The position numbers were made by a program, and so were the translations under genes. 5,054 nt of DNA from an uncultured Sphingobacteriia bacterium (GTDB lineage Bacteria; Bacteroidota; Bacteroidia; Chitinophagales; Chitinophagaceae). The first letter of the stretch is position 1. Every line of letters begins with the position of its first letter. The stretch covers positions 1 through 5,054 of the forward strand of contig CAMFKK010000225.1 of NCBI GenBank assembly GCA_945957225.1. The letters are read 5' to 3'. This document shows positions 1 to 5,054 of the stretch, piece after piece. Under the pieces are notes generated by a model. It saw nothing but the letters and a program-made list of their open reading frames with translations. It ran no database searches and had not been told where the DNA came from.

Positions 1-236
1 GTATTGACCAGGTCTTCCCGTTGATTGATTTTTTTCTTGATAATGGCCAATTGTTTCAGAGACAGTTTTTTATTGTTCTGTGTTTGAACCATCATACTGT
101 TCAATTCAGCAAGTTCTCGTCTTAGATCCTGCTCTTTCTTTTGCAGGTCTTCACGGTTACCTTGAGGCTGCTGGGATTGAGCCATATTTAGAATGGTCAT
201 TGAAATAAACAATATGATACTAATCCTTTTCAACAT
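1..236 (-). CDS. EnvC-like murein hydrolase activator, N-terminal part (C-terminus off the left edge)
   Basis: The ATG at 236 opens a frame that stays open to the left edge, giving 78 complete codons. The protein begins MLKRISIILFISM, a basic then hydrophobic signal peptide with a plausible signal peptidase I site after Ala19 (N-M-A before Q-S-Q). From about residue 28 to the edge it is a charged, Lys/Glu/Gln-rich heptad-like stretch (LQKKEQDLRRELAELN, then KKLSLKQLAIIKKKINQRE), typical of the periplasmic coiled coil at the front of Bacteroidota EnvC/M23-family proteins. In that family the coiled coil precedes a LytM (M23 peptidase-like) domain that is either a zinc endopeptidase or a degenerate activator of amidases acting on septal peptidoglycan. 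That domain is not visible, so catalytic status is unknown. The start lies 6 bp after the stop of the DUF4292 gene, implying co-transcription. Family assignment rests on the N-terminal pattern and on neighbours. Confidence 0.75.
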   Translation of the reverse strand, partial: MLKRISIILFISMTILNMAQSQQPQGNREDLQKKEQDLRRELAELNSMMVQTQNNKKLSLKQLAIIKKKINQREDLVN

Positions 237-242
237 AGTTCT

Positions 243-1112
243 TTATTGACCCTTACTTTTACCTTTTGATGCCGCTTTAGGTACAGGCTTTTTGGTTTTA
301 TAATTCTTAGGAATCTCAAACCTGTAAGCCATTGGTTCATTAAAATTGAATTGCTTGAATTCTAAGCCAATATCCAGTTTGGACTTCTCTGAAACAGATA
401 TTTTCCTATTTGTGGAGAACTGGTAGCCATTCACATTAACGTAATCACTTAACGTAATATCACAGGTCCTATTGCGTTGGTCGTCTACATCATCCAGTTT
501 GCTATGCATTACTTTGAAATCGGTATTGTCAAGGGTAACCAGATTTTTGAATATATCACCCACCATAAAGACCAATAACTGCGATGTTCCTGATTTATAG
601 GATACTACATTGCTATCCAAGAAAATAGGATTACCCACTAAGATATCCTGCAGGGTTTTAAAGTCAAAAGGAATATGGGTTTCTTCCTGTAGATAGCTAA
701 TGGTCTGGTATTGGATAGATTTCTCTCCTTTTGTCCTAACCAAAATCACGGAATCTTTGTTCACAAAAATGTTCATGACAACGCCATAAGGCGATACAGC
801 AATTTTTACAAATAAGGCACTGTCTTTCTTTAGGCTCACATAAGCAGTCATTTTTTGAGAATTCTCTGCCCCTTCATAGTCTACATTGATCTTGGCATTA
901 AAGGTTTTATAATCTACCCTTCTTCTGACCAATTTGCCCATAATGTCTTTAACAATGGCGGCTGAGTCCACTTTTGGGGCTTCTGCAATCACAATGGTTT
1001 GAGCCGTATCTTTTTTAAAGATTTCGGTCTCTATTTTTTGTACTTTTTTGACGGATTTACAAGCCGCTAAAGACAAAATCAAGACCAATATTCCAAGGAT
1101 GTTTCTGAGCAT
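243..1112 (-). CDS. DUF4292 family lipoprotein
   Basis: A 289-residue protein with a lipoprotein signal peptide: MLRN, a hydrophobic core at 5-15, then lipobox L15-A16-A17-C18, so Cys18 is the predicted lipidated residue. The residues after it (KSVKKVQK) are basic and lack the acidic surface-export signal known from some Bacteroidota lipoproteins, so a periplasm-facing location is more likely (inference). Residues about 70-265 are rich in alternating beta strands (TFNAKINVDYEG at 70-81, a KKDSALFVKIAVSPYG segment at 95-110, then FDFKTLQDILVGNPIF at 149-164). This matches the DUF4292 family, which is thought to adopt a LolA/LolB-like fold; the molecular role is not established. The tail after 270 is Lys/Pro/Gly-rich and probably disordered. 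The ATG is 2 bp after the dut stop and the EnvC-like gene follows 6 bp downstream, so it is the middle gene of a compact operon. A link to outer-membrane or envelope assembly is inferred from context. Confidence 0.85.
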   Translation of the reverse strand: MLRNILGILVLILSLAACKSVKKVQKIETEIFKKDTAQTIVIAEAPKVDSAAIVKDIMGKLVRRRVDYKTFNAKINVDYEGAENSQKMTAYVSLKKDSALFVKIAVSPYGVVMNIFVNKDSVILVRTKGEKSIQYQTISYLQEETHIPFDFKTLQDILVGNPIFLDSNVVSYKSGTSQLLVFMVGDIFKNLVTLDNTDFKVMHSKLDDVDDQRNRTCDITLSDYVNVNGYQFSTNRKISVSEKSKLDIGLEFKQFNFNEPMAYRFEIPKNYKTKKPVPKAASKGKSKGQ

Positions 1113-1114
1113 GA

Positions 1115-1558
1115 TTATTTTTTTCCAGTATGACCAAAGCCTCCAGCCCCTCTAGCTGTTTCATTGATATCAGTTGTTTCTTCTAATGCTACCATCGCCA
1201 CTTTGGCAAAAACCATTTGAGCTATTCTGTCTCCGGATTCTATGGTTTGCGTTTCACCAGATAGGTTTACTAAGATTACTTTTAGTTCTCCCCTATAATC
1301 CGCATCCACAGTTCCAGGTGAATTTAAACAAGTAATCCCCTGTTTAATAGCCAATCCACTTCTGGGTCTCACCTGCACTTCATATCCTTCAGTAAGCTCT
1401 AAAAACAAACCTGTTGGCACCAAACTACGCTCCATAGGTAGCAAATGCAATGGCGCTTCTAACCAAGCCCGAATATCCATTCCAGAACTCCCCTCAGTAG
1501 CATATTGCGGCAAAGGATTGTTTGATTTGTTGATAATCTTGAAAACAGGCTTTGACAT
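1115..1558 (-). CDS. dut: dUTP diphosphatase (deoxyuridine 5'-triphosphate nucleotidohydrolase)
   Basis: Cytosolic trimeric dUTPase: hydrolyses dUTP to dUMP and diphosphate, keeping uracil out of DNA and supplying dUMP for thymidylate synthesis. All five family motifs are present in a 147-residue protein, the usual length: motif 1 SSGMDIRA (24-31), motif 2 VRPRSGLA (63-70), motif 3 LNSPGTVDADYRGE (78-91, with catalytic water-binding Asp85 and uracil-pocket Tyr88), motif 4 GDRIAQMVF (109-117), and the glycine-rich C-terminal arm motif 5 RGAGGFGHTG (136-145). I chose the ATG at 1558 because SKPVFKIINKS is where the family normally begins. An in-frame ATG at 1597 would add 13 residues (MKPKTKIFPTFAL) that belong to no family motif and would cross the promoter-like box at 1564-1571. 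It is the first gene of the dut, DUF4292, EnvC-like run and ends in an A7 tract just before its stop, 2 bp from the next start. Confidence 0.97.
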   Translation of the reverse strand: MSKPVFKIINKSNNPLPQYATEGSSGMDIRAWLEAPLHLLPMERSLVPTGLFLELTEGYEVQVRPRSGLAIKQGITCLNSPGTVDADYRGELKVILVNLSGETQTIESGDRIAQMVFAKVAMVALEETTDINETARGAGGFGHTGKK

Positions 1559-1563
1559 GAGGG

Positions 1564-1571
1564 CAAATGTA
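1564..1571 (-). promoter_or_regulatory. Candidate -7 box for the dut operon
   Basis: Read on the minus strand the bases are TACATTTG, an exact match to the Bacteroidota -7 consensus TAnnTTTG. It ends 5 bp before the preferred dut ATG, so a transcript from it would have almost no leader. I see no TTG at the expected distance for a -33 element, so this is a motif match only. dut has no same-strand gene upstream within the window, so its promoter should lie at or just beyond this region. Confidence 0.35.
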
Positions 1572-1581
1572 GGGAATATCT

Positions 1582-1589
1582 TAGTTTTG
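1582..1589 (+). promoter_or_regulatory. Candidate -7 box for the plus-strand methyltransferase
   Basis: The bases TAGTTTTG match TAnnTTTG exactly and lie 22 bp before the preferred ATG at 1612, which leaves a short leader. No good -33 TTG element sits at the usual distance. A TTGACA at 1552-1557 followed 17 bp later by AATATC could be read as a sigma-70-like alternative, but its -10 part is poor. The position in the divergent intergenic region is right for a promoter. Confidence 0.35.
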
Positions 1590-1611
1590 GGCTTCATTGA
1601 CCAAGCATCGT

Positions 1612-2436
1612 ATGATTTTTAACAATAAGGAATCAGTTGAATTAGCATTAGACAGGGTTGAGACCATCGTTAAGGCATCAGGGAATGGTCAAGACTTAGA
1701 ATATTTTCTATTTCATAGAAAGCGATTTGCCCGAATGGCCAATACCTTACAGAAAAGAGTTAAGCCCGGTGCTTTGGTCTTAGATATTGGAAGCCATTAT
1801 TTACATAGTACCTTATTATTGCAATTTTTGGGATATCGGGTGCATGCCATGGATGTTGGAGCATTTACAGAATTAGCATTAGTTAAAGAAAGGGCTCAAT
1901 CATTCCAAGTTGTTTCTATCATAGAGAATGATTTAACTACTTTATCTGCTATTCAAGATAAAGCAGATGAATATGACGTGGTGCTGTTTACAGAAATTCT
2001 TGAGCATATTACTTTTAATCCCATTGATTTTTGGAAACATATACATCGTTTACTCAAAGACAAGGGCATCATTTACATTACCACACCCAATTCCTTAACT
2101 ATTTATAATATAATTAAAACGCTCAAGAACTTATTATTGCTCAAAGGTGTTGGGATTAATGTAAACATGATTTTTGAGTATGTAACTTATGGCCATCACT
2201 GGAAGGAATACAGTGCTTCAGAAATCAAAAAATATTTTGGTTATTTATCTGATGGCTTTAATGTAGAAATTGAAACCTATAGATATAAGCATTTCCCATC
2301 CATTGATTTTAGATGGAGAATTAGAAACTTATTCTATGATCTTGGCAATACCATCCCGTTTTTCAGAGATGAATTGGAAGCGGTGGTGGAATTGGATAAA
2401 TCCAAACCTTGGAAAGCTATACCACCTTCTTATTAA
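1612..2436 (+). CDS. Class I SAM-dependent methyltransferase (Methyltransf_11/23-like)
   Basis: A predicted soluble 274-residue methyltransferase of the Rossmann-fold class. Numbering from the ATG at 1612: a helical N-terminal part (1-54) with YFLFHRKRFARM; motif I VLDIGSHYLHS (56-66); the acidic ribose-binding end of strand 2 at AMDVG (Asp81); an N-D pair at 106-107 in the adenine-contact position; YDVVLFTEILEHI (121-133), the D-x-x-x-x-x-E-x-LEH signature of Methyltransf_11/23 proteins; LKDKGIIYITTPN (148-160), strand 5 and the following turn; and GHHWKEYSASEI (194-205), seen in many glycan-associated members. Motif I is unusual, with G-S-H where G-x-G is normal. An in-frame TTG at 1597 could add five residues, but the ATG is preferred. 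The substrate cannot be read from sequence; the nearby sugar transferase and aminotransferase suggest a sugar or glycan-lipid acceptor (inference). It is divergent from dut and converges on the next gene. Confidence 0.85.
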   Translation: MIFNNKESVELALDRVETIVKASGNGQDLEYFLFHRKRFARMANTLQKRVKPGALVLDIGSHYLHSTLLLQFLGYRVHAMDVGAFTELALVKERAQSFQVVSIIENDLTTLSAIQDKADEYDVVLFTEILEHITFNPIDFWKHIHRLLKDKGIIYITTPNSLTIYNIIKTLKNLLLLKGVGINVNMIFEYVTYGHHWKEYSASEIKKYFGYLSDGFNVEIETYRYKHFPSIDFRWRIRNLFYDLGNTIPFFRDELEAVVELDKSKPWKAIPPSY

Positions 2437-2438
2437 AC

Positions 2439-3371
2439 CTAGTTGATTTTTTGCATCCAGAATGAGGATGGCTCGGAATTTGGCTGGAGATGAATCAGTA
2501 CTTTCTTAGCTTCTTCATAGTGGCTTTTAACCAAATGATTAGCCGTAAATAGTACCTGATAGTCATGATTATTGTGAAGGAATGCTTCTAGTAAATATTG
2601 CTCATTCCAAAAGCGCATTTTCTCAGTCAACCATTCTTTTGGATAATGTCTTGGAGAGAAAATATCATGGATATGTATGATCACGCCCTTTTTGAGCATG
2701 GGCAAAATTTCAAAGAAAATATGTAAAAGGTCATTACCAGGGCGGATGATATGTGAGGAGTCAATAAAGAGGATATCGTTCTCTTCCAATGATTGAAATA
2801 AATCGAGACCAACTTCTTCAACCGGTTTTCTGATCAGGGTTATATTTTTCTCTTGATTAAGAAAAGGCATTTCAAATGGTTCTATACAAGTGAGTTCCGT
2901 TGAAAAACCTTCTGCCATGTTTTGTTCAATGGCTTTTAAACATAGTATGGTACTATATCCCGAACCAATTTCGATAATTCTTTGGGGTTTGGATTTACGA
3001 ATGATTAAATAATAGAGGTCAACATCGCCAGCGCCAAAGTTGGGGTTGTTGACATAAAAACCACCTTTTTGAAATGGAACTTCTAAGGGGAATGAATTCA
3101 GTTCTACAGTATCTAAAAATTGGTTTAGAAATGAAACTTGTATCTCAAGACTTATCTCAAATGGAATTTGTCTAACTTTTAAAAAATCAAAATCTGTAGG
3201 ATAAACAAAACGAGGTTCGTAATAATGATTCCTTATTGGAAAAATACCTGTTTGGTGATATATCTTATTCAAAATCGGAAAATGAGAAGCATCTAATTGT
3301 CTAATAATATTGAATAATCTTAAATGTAAAAAAGAAAGTATAGACAGTATAAAGTCAAGTATTCTTATCAT
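2439..3371 (-). CDS. Class I SAM-dependent methyltransferase (Methyltransf_24-like)
   Basis: A 310-residue protein. Residues 1-20 are hydrophobic with few charges (MIRILDFILSILSFLHLRLF) and could form an amphipathic or membrane-associated helix. The SAM-binding core starts at about 130: motif I RIIEIGSGYST (131-141, a canonical E-x-G-x-G), strand 2 acid in CIEPF (Glu164), ENDILFIDSSHI (197-208) with the F-I-D-x-S-H pattern of Methyltransf_24 proteins, and GVIIHIHDIFSPRHYPKEW (229-247). The H-x-H-D-I-F-x-P run recurs in this family and probably lines the active site. The methyl acceptor is unknown. This subgroup is often found in surface polysaccharide loci, which fits the two sugar genes upstream on the same strand, 136 bp away. 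It shares little with the plus-strand methyltransferase beyond the fold. Its TAG stop is 2 bp from that gene's stop. The ATG at 3371 has no Shine-Dalgarno sequence, as is common in Bacteroidota. Confidence 0.85.
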   Translation of the reverse strand: MIRILDFILSILSFLHLRLFNIIRQLDASHFPILNKIYHQTGIFPIRNHYYEPRFVYPTDFDFLKVRQIPFEISLEIQVSFLNQFLDTVELNSFPLEVPFQKGGFYVNNPNFGAGDVDLYYLIIRKSKPQRIIEIGSGYSTILCLKAIEQNMAEGFSTELTCIEPFEMPFLNQEKNITLIRKPVEEVGLDLFQSLEENDILFIDSSHIIRPGNDLLHIFFEILPMLKKGVIIHIHDIFSPRHYPKEWLTEKMRFWNEQYLLEAFLHNNHDYQVLFTANHLVKSHYEEAKKVLIHLQPNSEPSSFWMQKIN

Positions 3372-3507
3372 TAAAAATAAAAAACAATTGGAATGCCTTA
3401 ATTTATTAAACCAAAGTAAAAGAATCTTATTCTATTTATTGGCTTTTGCTTATCAAGTATAGGAGATACAGTGTATTAAAAGACATTATTAAACATTTTA
3501 AAATATT
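3372..3507. other. AT-rich spacer between the PglC-like gene and the methyltransferase
   Basis: This 136-bp stretch is visibly richer in A and T than its flanks and has no credible ORF. On the minus strand a TACTTTG resembles a -7 box with one base missing, which is too weak to call. A perfect 12-base AT-only palindrome (TAAAATATTTTA, 3499-3510) overlaps the stop codon of the sugar transferase, but it has no GC stem, so it does not look like an intrinsic terminator. The spacer may hold a promoter for the methyltransferase or simply link genes of one transcript. Confidence 0.4.
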
Positions 3508-4119
3508 TTAGATACTGCCTTTAAATTCTTCCATCGTAGCATGGTCTTGAGCATTAATATCTTTTCGCACTATTACATTTGCCATTGTTTTCCATAGTAT
3601 TTTACAATCTAACAAAAAAGATTGATTGTCAACATATTCAACATCTAATTTGAATTTTTCGTCCCAATTTATAGCATTTCTACCATTTACTTGCGCCCAA
3701 CCAGTGATTCCTGGTTTTACTAAGTGACGTCTTGCTTGTTCTGAATTATATCTACTTAAATATTGCATAAGTAAAGGACGAGGTCCAACTAAGCTCATAT
3801 CACCTTTAACAACATTAATCAACTGCAATAACTCATCTAAAGAAGCAGACCTTACAAATTTGCCAATTCGTGTTAATCTAATTTCATCTGGAAGAGGGTT
3901 CCCTTTTTCATCATAAGCATCTCTCATTGTTTTGAATTTTATGATATAAAAAGGAATTGAATTTAAACCGGGCCTCTTTTGGAAAAAAAATATATTTCCC
4001 TTATTGGCAAATCCTAATAATAAAAAAGTTAATAGAATAATAGGTGATAAAAGTATCAACAATGATAAAGCTGCACAGAAGTCAGCAATAGGTTTGAAAA
4101 TATTTCTGTAAATATCCAA
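3508..4119 (-). CDS. PglC-like sugar transferase (undecaprenyl-phosphate monotopic phosphoglycosyl transferase)
   Basis: An initiating enzyme of surface glycan assembly. Family members transfer a phospho-sugar from a UDP-sugar to undecaprenyl phosphate at the cytoplasmic face of the inner membrane. At 203 residues it is the minimal PglC type without the extra N-terminal membrane domain of WbaP/WcaJ. Visible features: a hydrophobic re-entrant helix at 15-36 with the helix-breaking Ser25-Pro26; FYIIKFKTMRD (57-67); SLDELLQLINVVKGDMSLVGPRP (93-115), containing the catalytic Asp95-Glu96 dyad (PglC numbering about 93-94); and KPGITGWAQVNGRN (135-148). The start is TTG at 4119: an in-frame TAA lies 9 bp upstream and the next ATG is Met65, past the membrane helix, so no standard alternative exists. 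The gene begins 2 bp after the aminotransferase TAG, indicating coupled translation. With that neighbour, the donor may be a UDP-bacillosamine-type 4-amino sugar (inference). Confidence 0.92.
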   Translation of the reverse strand: MDIYRNIFKPIADFCAALSLLILLSPIILLTFLLLGFANKGNIFFFQKRPGLNSIPFYIIKFKTMRDAYDEKGNPLPDEIRLTRIGKFVRSASLDELLQLINVVKGDMSLVGPRPLLMQYLSRYNSEQARRHLVKPGITGWAQVNGRNAINWDEKFKLDVEYVDNQSFLLDCKILWKTMANVIVRKDINAQDHATMEEFKGSI

Positions 4120-4121
4120 AG

Positions 4122-5011
4122 CTATACATTAAATATTTTTCCAAGAGCGCTAAAAATTCTATCAAAATCTTCATTACTAAGGTTGGAACCACTTGGTAAA
4201 CATAGTCCTTGTTCAAATAATTTTTCACAAACTCCCGAACCAAAAAAATTAGCTCCTTTATACACCGGTTGTTTATGCATTGGTTTCCATAATGGCCTAG
4301 ATTCAATATTTTCTTTCTCCAATTTCAAACGAACATCTTCTCTACTAACTCCTCCAGTTAGTGTTGGATCAATGAGGATAGCAGTTAACCAATAATTACT
4401 AAAATAATCACTATTGGGTTCTTTTTGAAATGCAATACCTTCAATTCCACTAAAAAATTGACGGTAGCGTTGATTATTGGCTCTACGTTGTTCTACCCGT
4501 AAATCAATAACTTCCATTTGACCACGCCCAATTCCAGCAACAATATTACTCATCCTGTAATTATACCCAATTTGAGAATGTTGGTAATGGGGAGCTTCAT
4601 CTCTTGCTTGAGTTGCTAGAAATCTTGCTTGGTCAATATAAGTTTTATGTTTTGAAACCAATGCGCCTCCCCCACTAGTGGTTATTATTTTGTTACCATT
4701 AAAACTTAATGCTGCCATTTCTCCAAAAGTTCCGCAAGATTGATTTTTGAACTTAGAACCCAATGCTTCAGCTGCATCTTCGACAACTGGAATATTGTAT
4801 TCATTTGCAATTTGTTGGATTTCATTTATTTTAGCAGGCATCCCATATAAATGAACAGGTATAATGGCTTTAACTGGTTTGTTTTTATACTCCTCTAATG
4901 CAGATTTTAAAGCCGCGGGACACATATTCCAAGTATCTTCCTCTGAATCAATAAACACTAGCTCTGCTCCTTGGTAAGAAATAGGGTTCGTTGTACCACA
5001 AAAGGTAAAAC
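4122..5011 (-). CDS. DegT/DnrJ/EryC1/StrS sugar aminotransferase, N-terminus missing at the contig end
   Basis: A PLP-dependent aminotransferase acting on nucleotide-linked keto sugars. The frame stays open through 5011, and 295 residues are visible from FTFCGTTNPISYQGAE to the TAG at 4122. The family is usually about 370-390 residues, so roughly 80 N-terminal residues are lost. The GTG at 4958 is an internal Val codon in the conserved G-A-x-x-V-F-I-D segment, not the start. Numbering from that Val: VEDAAEALGS (59-68), whose Asp61 should contact the PLP ring nitrogen; SFNGNKIITTSGGG (85-98), where Lys90 is the Schiff-base lysine; GYNYRMSNIVAGIGRGQ (131-147); and ESRPLWKPMHKQPVYK (219-234). 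The R-P-L-W-K-P-M-H run is typical of PglE-like UDP-4-keto-6-deoxy-GlcNAc C4 aminotransferases, so a product such as UDP-4-amino-GlcNAc is the best guess; other 3- or 4-keto sugars are possible. It precedes the PglC-like gene by 2 bp. Confidence 0.92.
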
Positions 5012-5054
5012 CTGTCTCTTATACACATCTGACGCTGCCGACGACTAGTCGGGG
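5012..5054. other. Sequencing adapter (Tn5 mosaic end plus Nextera read-1 adapter), not genomic
   Basis: Bases 5012-5030 are CTGTCTCTTATACACATCT, the exact 19-bp Tn5 mosaic end used in tagmentation libraries. Bases 5031-5044, GACGCTGCCGACGA, are the reverse complement of the Nextera read-1 adapter and adjoin it as in a read-through product. The final ten bases (CTAGTCGGGG) occupy the i5 index position; the first seven agree, from memory, with the complement of index TCGACTAG, and the G run may be low-signal base calls. The aminotransferase family match stops exactly where this begins, so it is library contamination at the contig end. Confidence 0.98.

Noticed and set aside
1559..1597. Longer dut start at the ATG at 1597 (13 extra residues)
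   Set aside because: The extra residues precede the point where the family begins, would use up nearly all of the divergent promoter region, and overlap a TAnnTTTG box.
1597..1611. TTG start for the plus-strand methyltransferase at 1597
   Set aside because: An ATG five codons later is adequate, loses no conserved residue and leaves more room for a leader after the candidate promoter.
3372..3507. A small gene or RNA in the spacer
   Set aside because: No start with a useful open frame, no strong stem-loops and no tRNA-like or known riboswitch-like features were seen.
3499..3510. Perfect AT-only palindrome TAAAATATTTTA at the sugar transferase stop as a terminator or operator
   Set aside because: With no GC pairs and in a very AT-rich spacer, a 12-base palindrome is not surprising; there is no stable stem plus T-run.
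4082..4306. A 74-residue minus-strand reading frame overlapping the aminotransferase/sugar transferase junction
   Set aside because: It lies out of frame across two well-supported genes, has no recognisable domain and looks like a shadow frame.
4183..4395. A 70-residue plus-strand reading frame opposite the aminotransferase
   Set aside because: It is antisense to the conserved C-terminal part of the aminotransferase and has no motif or upstream signal of its own.
5012..5030. Tn5 transposon end or IS50-type mobile element at the right edge
   Set aside because: It is the engineered 19-bp mosaic end and is followed immediately by the Nextera read-1 adapter, so it is a library artefact rather than a natural insertion.

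Overview
The window reads as a chromosomal fragment from a member of the Bacteroidota. The evidence is a DUF4292 outer-membrane-type lipoprotein next to an EnvC-like murein hydrolase activator and dut, the absence of clear Shine-Dalgarno sequences, TAnnTTTG promoter-like boxes, and a moderately AT-rich composition. I cannot place it below phylum with confidence; a Sphingobacteriia/Chitinophagia-type relative is a guess from gene content. All coding capacity fits known families. I found no RNA gene, CRISPR array, insertion sequence or clearly novel system.

Left part (1-1558, all minus strand): a tight run of three genes reading dut (dUTPase), then a DUF4292 lipoprotein, then the N-terminus of an EnvC-like coiled-coil protein that runs off the left edge. 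Gaps are only 2 and 6 bp, so this is very likely one transcript combining nucleotide-pool hygiene with cell-envelope functions.

Middle (1559-3371): a 53-bp divergent intergenic region with TAnnTTTG boxes on both strands, then a plus-strand class I SAM-dependent methyltransferase. A second, unrelated class I methyltransferase lies on the minus strand and converges on it; the two stop codons are 2 bp apart.

Right part (3372-5011, minus strand): a 136-bp AT-rich spacer, then a PglC-like phosphoglycosyl transferase. Its TTG start lies 2 bp after the stop of a DegT/DnrJ/EryC1/StrS sugar aminotransferase, which is cut by the right end. These two are the classic pair for making a 4-amino-sugar nucleotide and loading it on undecaprenyl phosphate, the first step of a surface glycan or glycoprotein glycan. 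The neighbouring methyltransferases may modify that glycan (inference).

The last 43 bases (5012-5054) are not genomic. They match the Tn5 mosaic end plus the Nextera read-1 adapter, followed by what looks like index sequence. The aminotransferase is therefore truncated by the end of the assembled contig, and genuine sequence stops at about 5011.
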